The notes: generated from the sequence alone by a model not told the origin. Counted from the stretch's first letter, positions 8,488-18,233 are shown. The stretch: DNA of 64,000 nucleotides from Dactylosporangium sp. AC04546 (GCF_022095675.1 NZ_JAHYSG010000003.1:124001-188000); one strand, 5' to 3'. Translations and numbers: made by a program.

Positions 8488-9723
8488 GTGACGGTCGTGA
8501 AGGTCGCCGACCGCCTCAAAGACCGCTACGAGGTGCGGCACCCGATCGCCCGCAGCGGCATGGGCGAGGTGTGGCTGGCCCGAGACACGCAGCTCGACCG
8601 GACCGTCATCGTCAAGACCATCAACCCCGGCCGCCTCACCGTGGACCTCGTGCGCCGGTTCCGACGGGAGGCGCGCCTCACGGCGCGGCTGGATCATCCG
8701 GGGGTGCCCGCCGTGTTCGACCTCGACAACCACGACGGCGAGCCGTACCTCGTCATGCAGCGGATCGAGGGCATCCCCCTGACGGATCTCATCGCCGAGC
8801 AGGACGAGCTCCCGATCGCCCGGGTGTGCTCGATCGGGGCGCAGATCAGTAGCGTCCTGCTCGCCGCCCACCGCATCGGCCTGGTCCACCGTGACCTCAA
8901 GCCGGGCAACGTGATGGTGGAACGCAACGGTGCGGTCAAGGTGCTCGACTTCGGCGTCGCCGTGATCGACGGCGACAAGCGGTACTCCAGGATCACCCGG
9001 ACCGGCGAAGGTCCCGGCACGGTCGGCTACATGGCACCGGAGCAGATCGACGGCGCGGCCACCGACCACCGCACCGACCTCTACGGCCTGGGCGGCGTGC
9101 TGTTCGACCTGCTGACCGGCCAGCCGCCGTTCGGCGACGCCACGACGATGACCACGGTACGCCGCCAGCTGGGCAGCCCACCGCCGCGCCCGTCACTGCT
9201 GCGGCCACAGATCCCCGAGGCGCTCGACGACCTGGTACACGCGCTGCTCGCGTTGCACCCCGATGACCGGCCGGCCGACGCAGCCGAGGTGTACGAGGTC
9301 CTGGCGGCGCTGGCCGACGACCCGCCACCGATCCCCGGGGTGATCAGCGACGAGCTCGACCCGGTCCGCGCGTACGCGGCCGTCGTCGGGCGGCAACCGG
9401 TCCGGCACGGCATCGCGCCGAACACCACCGCCGCGCCACCCGACCGGGCCGCAGAGGCGGACCACCAGTTCGCGCAAGGCAATGTCCGGGTCGCCGCCCG
9501 ACTGTGGCGGGAATTGGCCGGCGAGTACGCCAACGACCATCCACTGTCGATCGAGTACCGGCTCCGCGCCGCCCGCGCGCATGTCGCGGCGGGCGAACGC
9601 GACCGTGCACTGCGCCAGTTCGAGGCCGTGCTCGCGGATCTGGCGCGGGCCGACGGCGCCGAGCACCCCCAGGCACAGACCCTGCGGGCGGAGATCGAGC
9701 AGTTACGGTACGGCGCACCATGA
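8488..9723 (+). CDS. Ser/Thr protein kinase (Hanks type), cytoplasmic
   Basis: Eukaryotic-type protein kinase of about 411 aa. The glycine loop is degenerate (ARSGMGEVWLA). The catalytic lysine is in IVKTI (residue 43), the HRDLKPGNV loop starts near 134, DFG is near 154, and GTVGYMAPEQ marks the activation segment end. The C-terminal 120 residues are helical and repeat-like (ARLWRELAGEYA, LRAARAHVAAGERDRALRQFEAVLADL), resembling TPRs. No membrane segment is visible, unlike PknB-type receptors. The start is GTG at 8488 or 8497, with no clear ribosome site. It diverges from the helicase-cas operon and ends 3 nt from the convergent next gene. Its target is unknown. Confidence 0.88.
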   Translation: MTVVKVADRLKDRYEVRHPIARSGMGEVWLARDTQLDRTVIVKTINPGRLTVDLVRRFRREARLTARLDHPGVPAVFDLDNHDGEPYLVMQRIEGIPLTDLIAEQDELPIARVCSIGAQISSVLLAAHRIGLVHRDLKPGNVMVERNGAVKVLDFGVAVIDGDKRYSRITRTGEGPGTVGYMAPEQIDGAATDHRTDLYGLGGVLFDLLTGQPPFGDATTMTTVRRQLGSPPPRPSLLRPQIPEALDDLVHALLALHPDDRPADAAEVYEVLAALADDPPPIPGVISDELDPVRAYAAVVGRQPVRHGIAPNTTAAPPDRAAEADHQFAQGNVRVAARLWRELAGEYANDHPLSIEYRLRAARAHVAAGERDRALRQFEAVLADLARADGAEHPQAQTLRAEIEQLRYGAP

Positions 9724-9726
9724 CGC

Positions 9727-10407
9727 TCACCCCGCCGTTCGGTCGACGAGCACCGTCCGCCGGTCGCTGAACCGCCGTGGCAGCAGCGCCGCCTTCTGCT
9801 CCGGGAAGCCGTGGCCGGTACGGCGGAACACCAGGGCGCAGGTCTGCCCTCGGACCTCGGTGGTGAGCGCGCGCCGCGCCAACGGCGGGTACATCACGCT
9901 GTGCTTGAGCCAGGCGGCCTCTTCGCCGTGCGCGTCGAAGCCGCGGCCGCTCGCGGCGTGACCGAACGCGTCGTGGACGGCACGGAACATGTCGTTCTCG
10001 CCGTCGCTGAGGTACGGGTGCGGGTTGCCCGTCGCCGCGCTGGCGAACACCCGCAGCCGGTGGTGACGTACATCCTCGACCATCGCCGCGGCGTCCGGAT
10101 ACGGGTCGTCGTCGACGACGCGGACCGCGACGCCGAGTCCGCCGAACTCCACCCGGCCGATAAGGAACTGGTACTGCCGCATCGTGTGGGCGCAGAACTC
10201 GGCGTAGGCGTCGAAGGCGCGCTCGTCACGGCCCGGTGCGGCAAGGTATGCGTCGGCGATGGCGTTGCCGAGCGCCGGGTCGAGCCGCACCCGGGCATAA
10301 GCCACCGAGTCACGGACCCGCCCCGCATACCGGCGGACACCGTCACGCAGGTATGCGACAGGCTCGAAGCACGGTACCGGTGGAGCGGACAGTGCGGACG
10401 CGAACAA
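9727..10407 (-). CDS. Conserved protein with H-x4-H...E pattern, function unknown
   Basis: Protein of 226 aa. The conserved-looking core is FRAVHDAFGHAASGRGFD...GEEAAWLKHS...LARRALTTEVRGQ. H145 and H150 are spaced H-x4-H and E184 follows 34 residues later. In aromatic amino acid hydroxylases the iron ligands are HELLGH and a Glu in TVEFGL, about 40 residues on, so a metal site is a reasonable inference, though overall similarity is not established. The first usable start is a TTG at 10407, with GGAGGA about 12 nt upstream; an in-frame stop lies just before it. It sits downstream of the 58-aa gene, on the same strand, and is convergent with the kinase. Confidence 0.65.
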   Translation of the reverse strand: MFASALSAPPVPCFEPVAYLRDGVRRYAGRVRDSVAYARVRLDPALGNAIADAYLAAPGRDERAFDAYAEFCAHTMRQYQFLIGRVEFGGLGVAVRVVDDDPYPDAAAMVEDVRHHRLRVFASAATGNPHPYLSDGENDMFRAVHDAFGHAASGRGFDAHGEEAAWLKHSVMYPPLARRALTTEVRGQTCALVFRRTGHGFPEQKAALLPRRFSDRRTVLVDRTAG

Positions 10408-10426
10408 TCGTGTTCATGATCCTCCT

Positions 10427-10603
10427 TCAGCCGTGGTGGACGGTCGGACGGTCGACGTGCACGGCGTACCGCTCACGGAGCGGCAGGTCGGACTGTCGCT
10501 CTCTGCGCAGCAGTTCACCGAGCATCCGGATCTCAGACACCCGCCGGTCGTGGTGAACCTTGGCGAACTTGCCGATGCTGGTGCTGTGCCCCCGCCGAGC
10601 CAT
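10427..10603 (-). CDS. 58-aa basic hypothetical protein
   Basis: Small protein starting ATG at 10603 with AGGAGG about 7 nt upstream (GGAGGGGTC). The sequence is rich in Arg and His (MARRGHSTSIGKFAKVHH, then LGELLRRERQSDLPLRERYAVHV). No domain is recognised. It is the first gene on the minus strand next to the shared operator at 10648-10693 and is followed 19 nt later by the 226-aa protein, so the two probably form an operon divergent from the methyltransferase. It could be a small regulator or accessory protein of that unit, but nothing in the sequence decides this. Confidence 0.55.
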   Translation of the reverse strand: MARRGHSTSIGKFAKVHHDRRVSEIRMLGELLRRERQSDLPLRERYAVHVDRPTVHHG

Positions 10604-10647
10604 GACCCCTCCTTGGTTGTGACCACGACGAGCGTAGCGTGATCCAC

Positions 10648-10693
10648 ATTGTGAACACAAGCCACAAACATCTTTTGTAGTGGTAGTGTTCAC
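10648..10693. promoter_or_regulatory. Candidate shared operator/promoter, copy 2
   Basis: Divergent region before the methyltransferase gene. GTGAAC (10651-10656) and GTTCAC (10688-10693) are inverted and separated by 31 nt, exactly as in copy 1. The left arm reads ATTGTGAACACAAGCCACA. The right arm, read in reverse, is GTGAACACTACCACTA. The right half-site ends 3 nt before the GTG start codon, so a bound protein could block initiation. TTGTGA at 10650 may be a -35 element. Confidence 0.55.
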
Positions 10694-10695
10694 GC

Positions 10696-12696
10696 GTGAC
10701 GAGCGAGCCTAACCCGGTGATCGGCGATGCCACCCTGACGGCCAGTGGCATCGCCCGGCTGGCCAACGTCGGCCGGGCAGCGGTGAGCAACTGGCGGCGC
10801 CGCTACGCGGACTTCCCCGTGCCGGTCGGCGGGACCCCGGCCAGCCCCAGCTTCAACGCCCGCGACGTCGAAGAGTGGCTGCGCCGGCAGGGCAAGCTCC
10901 ACCAGGCCGCAACCGAGCAGTGGGCATGGCGCCACATCGAGAGCTACCAGCCAGCCGCCCAGATCGGCGACGCCCTTGGTATCGCCGGCGCCTACCTGCT
11001 CGGCCGGGCAGCACAGTCACCGACACGCGCCAGCCTGCTCACCCCCAAACAGCTCACCACGCAACTGCGAGCCATCGACCGCGAGCTCGCCGCCCTCGTC
11101 GGCCGCGTCCTGCCCGACCAATGGGGACCGCAACTGACCACGATCCTGCACACCGTCGACCAACTCGCCCAGGAACAGGACCCCGAGGCCGCATTCGAGT
11201 TCCTCCACAACCGCTACGTCACGTCCGCCCAGTCGATGTCCGGCCTCGCCGGCACCCCCGACCAGGTCGCCGACATCATGCTGGCCATCGCCGGACCCGG
11301 CACCCACACCCTCGACTTCACCTGCGGCACCGGATCGATCCTGCGCATGGCCGCCGACCGCGCGCTCGCAACCGGCGTCCCAACCCGCTGCTTTGCGCAG
11401 GAGATCAAACCCCAGTACGCGCTCATTGCGCTGCTCCGCCTCTGGTTCGTCCACCACCGCGGCCGCCGAGCCGGACAACCCGTCGAACGGCCCGAGCTGC
11501 GCATCGGCGACAGCATGCTCGCCGACGCCTTTCCCGACCTGCGCGCCGACGTCGTCGTCGCAAACTTCCCGTTCGGCCTGCACGACTGGGGGCACGACCA
11601 GCTCGCCTACGACCCGCGCTGGGCCTACGGCCTGCCCCCACGTACCGAACCGGAACTGGCATGGGTACAACACGCGCTCGCCCACCTCGCACCCGGCGGC
11701 ACCGCCGTCGTGCTCATGCCACCGGCCGCCGCGCTCCGCCCGGCAGGCCGACGCATCCGAGCCGAACTCGTCCGACGCGGAGCCCTGCGCGCCGTCATCG
11801 CACTCCGCGCCGGCCTCATGCCACCAGTCGGCATCGGCCTGCACATCTGGGTCCTCACCCAACCCGACGATCCACGACCGAACGCCGACCGGATCCTGTT
11901 CGTCAACGCCGCGGTCGCCGGCCCCCTCACCGAACTCATCAGCGCGGCATGGCACAGCTACCGCACAGGCCAGCACCAGGACAACCCTGGCGTCCACCGC
12001 ACCGTCGCGGCCGTCGAAATCCTCGACGAACAGGTCGACCTCACGCCGCAGCGCTACCTGCCGCCCCCGGACGGCGCCGCCTTGGACCCTGACCACACGA
12101 TGGCCGCCATCGGCGACCTCGACCGACTCCTCGCCGACCTCCGCCACGGACTGCCCGCCGTACAGCCGGCAACAGCCGCAGCACCGCTCCGAAGAGCCCC
12201 GCAGGCGGCTCTCGCCGACCTGATCCGCTCTGGCAGCGTTGCGGTCTTGCGCTCACCGAACCGCACTCGAACGACGACGTCCGAACCCGAATCCGTCAAC
12301 GACGCGACGCGCGTACGTCCCGGTGACATCCTCATCCCCGTCGTCGGCCGCGACTTCGTCGCCCGAGTCGCCACAACAGACGAAGAGCTGCAGCCCGACT
12401 TCCAGGCGCTCCGTGTCGACCCGGACCGGTTCGACCCCTGGTTCGTCGCGGGAGCCCTGTCTCGCAGGGACAACATCCGGGCCGCGAGCCGCACGTCCAC
12501 CGGCGGAACGCCCCGGATCGACCCTAAACGACTAACCATTCCAGTCCTGGCCATACACGAACAACAGCAGTACGGCCAAGCGTTCCGGCAACTCGCCGAC
12601 TTCCGCGCAGCCCTCGAACACGCCGGAGCCACTGGTGCCGCACTCTCCCACGCGATCAGCGAAGGCCTGACCTCGGGCACCCTCACACCCAGCTGA
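10696..12696 (+). CDS. N6-adenine DNA methyltransferase, HsdM-like, with N-terminal HTH
   Basis: Predicted DNA methyltransferase of 666 aa. An N-terminal helix-turn-helix (SGIARLANVGRAAVSNWRRR, residues 17-36) precedes a helical region. The catalytic domain holds SAM motif I DFTCGTGS (207-214) and catalytic motif IV NFPF (290-293), a variant of NPPF/Y. The C-terminal third (DILIPVVGRDFVARV, then DPWFVAGALSRRDNIRAASR...GTPRIDPKRLTIPVL) resembles an HsdS-like target recognition domain, so modification and specificity may be fused. No restriction subunit is adjacent. The start is GTG at 10696, right against the operator. The last 377 bp plus the CRISPR leader are duplicated at 42622-43166. Confidence 0.82.
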   Translation: MTSEPNPVIGDATLTASGIARLANVGRAAVSNWRRRYADFPVPVGGTPASPSFNARDVEEWLRRQGKLHQAATEQWAWRHIESYQPAAQIGDALGIAGAYLLGRAAQSPTRASLLTPKQLTTQLRAIDRELAALVGRVLPDQWGPQLTTILHTVDQLAQEQDPEAAFEFLHNRYVTSAQSMSGLAGTPDQVADIMLAIAGPGTHTLDFTCGTGSILRMAADRALATGVPTRCFAQEIKPQYALIALLRLWFVHHRGRRAGQPVERPELRIGDSMLADAFPDLRADVVVANFPFGLHDWGHDQLAYDPRWAYGLPPRTEPELAWVQHALAHLAPGGTAVVLMPPAAALRPAGRRIRAELVRRGALRAVIALRAGLMPPVGIGLHIWVLTQPDDPRPNADRILFVNAAVAGPLTELISAAWHSYRTGQHQDNPGVHRTVAAVEILDEQVDLTPQRYLPPPDGAALDPDHTMAAIGDLDRLLADLRHGLPAVQPATAAAPLRRAPQAALADLIRSGSVAVLRSPNRTRTTTSEPESVNDATRVRPGDILIPVVGRDFVARVATTDEELQPDFQALRVDPDRFDPWFVAGALSRRDNIRAASRTSTGGTPRIDPKRLTIPVLAIHEQQQYGQAFRQLADFRAALEHAGATGAALSHAISEGLTSGTLTPS

Positions 12697-12864
12697 CCCA
12701 GACGACCAACGCCCGAGCCGACCGCCGTGGCGGCCGGCCAACCCGTGGTTTCCGCGAGGCCCGAGTGCGACAATGCTTTCCGATTCATCGCACTGTTGGA
12801 TCGACGTCGTCAGCAAGTGAACAAAATCGACCATCTTGATCTTCAACGCGCCAGGTCAGGAAGT
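12697..12864 (+). promoter_or_regulatory. CRISPR leader of array 1
   Basis: The 168 nt between the methyltransferase stop and the first repeat contain no gene. The part next to the array (12770-12864) is the most A+T-rich stretch of the locus. The whole segment is repeated with about two mismatches near its end at 42999-43166 before array 3, which marks it as the leader and sets array transcription on the plus strand. It contains GTGAAC at 12817 followed by ACCA, a partial match to the half-site in the two divergent promoters. Confidence 0.75.
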
Positions 12865-15800
12865 GTCGTCCCCGCGCACGCGGGGGTGGTCCCTGCCTGT
12901 GAAAGGCGAAGTCGATGACCAGCTCGTCGTCCCCGCGCACGCGGGGGTGGTCCTCGAAGCTGCTTTTTCGACGGCATCCGCATAGCGTCGTCCCCGCGCA
13001 CGCGGGGGTGGTCCGCTGAGCGCTAAGGTGAGCGGCAAGAAGAACACGTCGTCCCCGCGCACGCGGGGGTGGTCCCGGGTCGATGGCGCACCGCCCGGAG
13101 TACGGCACGTCGTCCCCGCGCACGCGGGGGTGGTCCGCTCGCCCGTTTCCGGGTCGGTTGCGGGGTAGGGTCGTCCCCGCGCACGCGGGGGTGGTCCGTG
13201 GCGCACAACCCAACTAGCAGCACTGAGGGCGTCGTCCCCGCGCACGCGGGGGTGGTCCGGAGCTGCCCGTGTCGCTGCTCTGGCGGCTGTAGTCGTCCCC
13301 GCGCACGCGGGGGTGGTCCGAAGGCCGCGGCAGCCCTCACGGCCGGCACGGCGTCGTCCCCGCGCACGCGGGGGTGGTCCCGCCGTCCAGCCCCACCGCA
13401 GCGTCACGAGCATGTCGTCCCCGCGCACGCGGGGGTGGTCCCTTGATGAGCTGCCCGGCCGGGCTCGCGAGCTAGTCGTCCCCGCGCACGCGGGGGTGGT
13501 CCGCTCTTGCACAGCAAGGGAAAAGTCATCCCGCGGTCGTCCCCGCGCACGCGGGGGTGGTCCCCAGTCAGCGAAGACGCTGGGCCTCGCCATGGCGTCG
13601 TCCCCGCGCACGCGGGGGTGGTCCGGCCGACGCACCCGTGACAACCCCAAAGCAACGTCGTCCCCGCGCACGCGGGGGTGGTCCTCCGGGTCCCGCCACG
13701 AGACAAGGGCTGTCCGTGTCGTCCCCGCGCACGCGGGGGTGGTCCCACGTCGGCGAGGACGCCGGCCGTGATCGAGATGTCGTCCCCGCGCACGCGGGGG
13801 TGGTCCCGGGCCGCGCAACGCCGGCACGCCGTCAGGACGGTCGTCCCCGCGCACGCGGGGGTGGTCCGTAATCGGCGGTCCTCGTTGAGATCCATTCCGC
13901 GTCGTCCCCGCGCACGCGGGGGTGGTCCCCGCCGGCCGCGATGCCGTACAGCGTGTATGTGGTCGTCCCCGCGCACGCGGGGGTGGTCCCTCGACCTTCT
14001 CGTCGACGCCGTACTTTTCCCGGTCGTCCCCGCGCACGCGGGGGTGGTCCTCCGCCGAGGTGAGCGTCCGATACAGCGCCGACGTCGTCCCCGCGCACGC
14101 GGGGGTGGTCCGTTGGCGAGGGGATCGGGAATCGGCGCCCAGTGGTCGTCCCCGCGCACGCGGGGGTGGTCCGTTGGCGAGGGGATCGGGAATCGGCGCC
14201 CAGTGGTCGTCCCCGCGCACGCGGGGGTGGTCCGTTGGCGAGGGGATCGGGAATCGGCGCCCAGTGGTCGTCCCCGCGCACGCGGGGGTGGTCCGTTGGC
14301 GAGGGGATCGGGAATCGGCGCCCAGTGGTCGTCCCCGCGCACGCGGGGGTGGTCCGTTGGCGAGGGGATCGGGAATCGGCGCCCAGTGGTCGTCCCCGCG
14401 CACGCGGGGGTGGTCCCCCGCCACACCGGCGGTCAGCTCGTCGGGAGCGGTCGTCCCCGCGCACGCGGGGGTGGTCCGCCGCTGAACATCCGCTGCGGCT
14501 CCGGCAGGCTGTCGTCCCCGCGCACGCGGGGGTGGTCCAGCCCGCACCCCGCGGATACACCCGAGCGGCGTGTCGTCCCCGCGCACGCGGGGGAGGTCCT
14601 GGGCATGGGCCGTCGACGAACACGGCGGACTCGTCGTCCCCGCGCACGCGGGGGTGGTCCCAGTTCGAGCGCCAGCTACCCGTGACCTGCTTCGTCGTCC
14701 CCGCGCACGCGGGGGTGGTCCCGGCGGGGATGCCGGCCATCGTCACCCCGCCGTGTCGTCCCCGCGCACGCGGGGGTGGTCCGCAGCTTCCCTAGCTGTC
14801 CGATGAGATGAAACGGTTGTCCCCGCGCACGCGGGGGTGGTCCGGTCGTTGCGTCCTTCTCCTCGACCTCGGCCGCGTCATCCCCGCGCACGCGGGGGTG
14901 GTCCCGGGCCTCCGGCAGCGGCACCCTCGACATCGACGTCGTCCCCGCGCACGCGGGGGTGGTCCCACCCGCACGTACTCGGGGCCGTTCGCCGTCACGT
15001 CGTCCCCGCGCACGCGGGGGTGTTCCCGGCAGCGGCCCGTCGTGCACGATCAGGTGGTCGTCGTCCCCGCGCACGCGGGGGTGGTCCCTCGCCGCGCTTC
15101 CGCTCGGTCATGCGGGTCGCGTCGTCCCCGCGCACGCGGGGGTGGTCCCTTCCACGGGCCCTCGTCGATGCGGTACCAACGCGTCGTCCCCGCGCACGCG
15201 GGGGTGGTCCGGTGCGCCCGGCGAGGCTCGGCGCCTGACGCAGGTCGTCCCCGCGCACGCGGGGGTGGTCTGGTGCCCTGCCGGCCATCCGGCCGACCTG
15301 GTCGTCGTCCCCGCGCACGCGGGGGTGGTCCGCCGATGAGCATGCGCCGGGCCGACGCCTCGTCGTCCCCGCGCACGCGGGGGTGGTCCGTTGTCGTAGG
15401 TGCAGGTCACACCCGAGTTCGTGTCGTCCCCGCGCACGCGGGGTGGTCCGCTCGGCGGCGGACGGCGGCTTGGGCTTGTCCGGTCGTCCCCGCGGACGCG
15501 GGGGTGGTCCGCAAACTGTTCTAGGTACGCCAGTAGCGAGCATGTCGTCCCCGCGCACGCGGGGGTGGTCCGGCGGGTGGCGACCCCCAGGACTGGCGGG
15601 GACTGTCGTCCCCGCGCATGCGGGGGTGGTCCGAAATCGCTGAGCAAATGCTGTTGTCGGAGAACGTCGTCCCCGCGCACGCGGGGGTGGTCCGGACTAC
15701 CACGGCCTGACGGCGGAGATCGCGAAGTCGTCCCCGCGCGCGCGGGGGTGGTCCCCGGTCGCCGAGCGACGGACGCGTCGAACCCGATGTCGTCCCCGCG

Positions 15801-17609
15801 CACGCGGGGGTGGTCCGGACACCCGGCCCAAGCGCAAGCTCGACCTGGGGTCGTCCCCGCGCACGCGGGGGTGGTCCTCGGCGACCGGGTCCGGCTGTCC
15901 GGTATGGCCGCGTCGTCCCCGCGCACGCGGGGGTGGCCCCAGCAACGCGTCGACCAGCTCGTTGCCGGTGGCGTCGTCCCCGCGCACACGGGGGTGGTCC
16001 GTCGTTGCAGTAGGGCTCGACGTAGACCCCGCTGTCGTCCCCGCGCACGCGGGGGTGGTCCCCGGCGGTATTGGTGTTCGCATTCTCGACGCGTGTCGTC
16101 CCCGCGCACGCGGGGGTGGTCCGTCGTCCACGCCGATCGGGCGTTCCCCGACTTCGTCGTCCCCGCGCACGCGGGGGTGGTCCCAGGTCGGGAACCCTGA
16201 TCCGGGATCCGGATGCGTCGTCCCCCGCGCACGCGGGGGTGGTCCGAGTTCTACGTCGGCGCTCGAGGCCCGGGGCCGGTCGTCCCGCGCACGCGGGGGT
16301 GGTCCCAGGAGGGTACCTGGATGGCAGAGAGGGCAGTCGTCGTCCCCGCGCACGCGGGGGTGGTCCGGGGTGGGCGCTCGGGCAGGTGTACGGGCTGCTG
16401 TCGTCCCCGCGCACGCGGGGTGGTCCGAACAGGTACGGCGTCGCCGCCTCGGGGATGACGTCGTCCCCGCGCACGCGGGGGTGGTCCCAGCCCGGCCACG
16501 GTGGGGGCGTCGCGCAGGACCTCGTCCCCGCGCACGCGGGGGTGGTCCGCCGTCCCTAATCGCGAACTGGCGGGCGGACCGGTCGTCCCGCGCACGCGGA
16601 CTTGCCGGCGCTGTTGCTCTCCCACGCGTCGTCCCCGCGCACGCGGGGGTGGTCCAGGAGGGCCTGAGCAAGAGCTGGGAGCGCATCACGTCGTCCCCGC
16701 ACACGCGGGGTGGTCCCGTGGCCTCCGATCGGTGTCTCGGTCTGGAACGGTCGTCCCCGCGCACGCGGGGGTGGTCCGGCCCCGGTGATGCAGACGCCGT
16801 CGACCTCCAGGTCGTCCCGCGCACGCGGGTGGTCCGCGGCGAACCGCGCCGAGCTGCACACCGACGAGGTCGTGCCCGCGCACGCGGAGGTGGTCCCGAG
16901 AGATTGCCGTCCGACCCGATGGCCCCGACGAGATCACTCCGGCCGTCCTAGCCGCCTGGGTCGAACTCGGCCGCGCCGTCGTCCCCGCGCACGCGGGGGT
17001 GGTCCCGGGCCGATGCCGACCACCGCGGCGCAGGCCGCGTCGCCCCCGCGCACGCGGGGATGGTCCGCCGATGTCGTCGGTGACGATCAGCTCGTAGATG
17101 TCGTCCCCGCGCACGCGGGGGTGCTCCCTGGCCGCGCCGCAGTTGCAGGATGCCCTTCACGTCGTCCCCGCGCACGCGGGGATGTTCCTGGCCTACGGGC
17201 GCTCTGACGGGGTACCCACCGGTCGTCCCCACGCACGCGGGGGTGGTCCCGGCCGCCCGGACCAGCGCCACATCAGCCGCGCGTCGTCTCCGCGCACGCC
17301 GGGGTGGTCCGTTGCCTGCCCCGGCCGGGGCGGCGTGCAGCCCGTCGTCCCCGCGCACGCGGGGGTGGTCCGGCGCAGGCGGAGCTGGCCAAGGCTGGTC
17401 TGTCGGTCGTCCCCGCGCACGCCGGGGATGGTCCCGTGCCGATCGTCATCGTCGCCGGCAGCTCCCCGCGCACGTGGTTGGTGGTCCGACCGTCAACACC
17501 GGCGACACCCTGAACCTGAAGTCGTCCCCGCGCACGCCGGGGTGGTCCGAATCAGGACAATGGCTGTCGGCCGTGGAACGCGTCGTCCCCGCGCACAGAG
17601 GGCCATTTT
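12865..17609 (+). CRISPR. CRISPR array 1, type I-E, about 77 repeats
   Basis: 28-bp repeats beginning GTCGTCCCCGCG and ending CGCGGGGGTGGTCC, with 33-bp spacers (61-bp period). The repeat forms a 7-bp stem (CCCCGCG/CGCGGGG) with a CA loop, typical of I-E. The first repeats are identical. Substitutions and length changes accumulate from about 15.4 kb, and the last copies are fragments, so the leader end is on the left. A single spacer (starting GTTGGCGAGG) occurs five times in a row at 14112-14388. One interval near 16899-16977 is about 80 nt, probably from a lost repeat. The adjacent cas genes match the repeat type. Confidence 0.98.
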
Positions 17610-18140
17610 CGCCCCCGGCCGTTTCCCAGATCAGGCTGCCCCAGCTTCAACCAGGCCACTGGCGATGGCATCGCGGAGAGGTCCTTCACCTCCCTCGACT
17701 ACGTGCGCCTCGTGGAGCACCGTCCTGACCGTTGACCTACCGCGTCCGTTGCCGACAGCGTGCCTCCAGAGAGATGCCTGAACCGTCGAGTCCTGACAGC
17801 TCACACGGCCGCTGCGGCGGCGCACCGTCCACCACAGCCGCTTGCGCCTCCTTCACCTACGCCACCCTCCCGACTAACCCGATAGCCCGCTCACCACGAC
17901 GACAGCGCCGAAGCCGGACAGTGAAACGCGCATTGATAGACGCATAGAGATCTAGGTACGTAGACGAACAACTGACCATGTGCACAATCTGAACTACGTG
18001 CAGACGCTCGTTTGCGCATGCACTCCACGTATTCGTGTTCACTCACCACTTGAACCCACCCTCGCCGATCTTCGGGCTGACCTGCGCACACAGCAGCGGC
18101 GATGACCCAACTAGGCACCATCTAGCTGCTCGTATACGCG
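17610..18140 (+). repeat. Conserved post-array tail, copy 1
   Basis: Noncoding 0.5 kb beyond the last degenerate repeat. It is nearly the same as 45311-45814 and, with an internal deletion, 36629-36925. Shared landmarks are GAGAGGTCCTTCAC, CCGCGTCCGTTGCCGACA, CACTCCACGTATTCGTGTTC and GGCACCATCTAGCTGCTCG. Open frames here have no coding signature and are not preserved among copies. It leads into the tRNA-like sequence in all three copies. Confidence 0.8.
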
Positions 18141-18233
18141 GTTGATTAGGCATCTCAGCATTGGTAGAGTCTGCGCATGGACACGCGTTTTGCGCGCGTA
18201 TCCCACAAATGGGGGTTCAAGTCCCTTCGACAC
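18141..18233 (+). other. tRNA-like sequence, copy 1 (candidate attachment site)
   Basis: Contains a D-arm-like CTCAGCATTGGTAGAG and a T-arm-like GGGGGTTCAAGTCCC, with a strong hairpin between (ACACGCG-TTTTG-CGCGCGT, one mismatch here). The 5' and 3' acceptor strands do not pair, and the segment between D-arm and hairpin is too long, so it is not a working tRNA. Two further copies lie at 36926 and 45815. Copies 1 and 2 continue with GTTAAC and a serine recombinase, while copy 3 diverges straight after TTCGACAC. Confidence 0.55.

Noticed and set aside
100-9700. Long plus-strand frames opposite the cas operon and helicase (for example 3986-6766 and 6913-8487)
   Set aside because: Gly/Val/Ala-rich shadows of the minus-strand genes caused by high G+C. 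The Cas and helicase motifs fix the true strand. Only the part from 8488 onward is real (kinase).
6160-12696. Complete phage growth limitation or BREX system
   Set aside because: A kinase and methyltransferase are present, but no PglZ phosphatase, PglY/BrxC ATPase or Lon-like protein is seen, and the methyltransferase is HsdM-like rather than PglX-like.
12785-17600. Many long open frames on both strands with HPRVRGDD, PPPRARGR and TTPACAGTT motifs in all three arrays
   Set aside because: They are translations of the CRISPR repeat in different frames (28-bp repeat plus 33-bp spacers), not genes.
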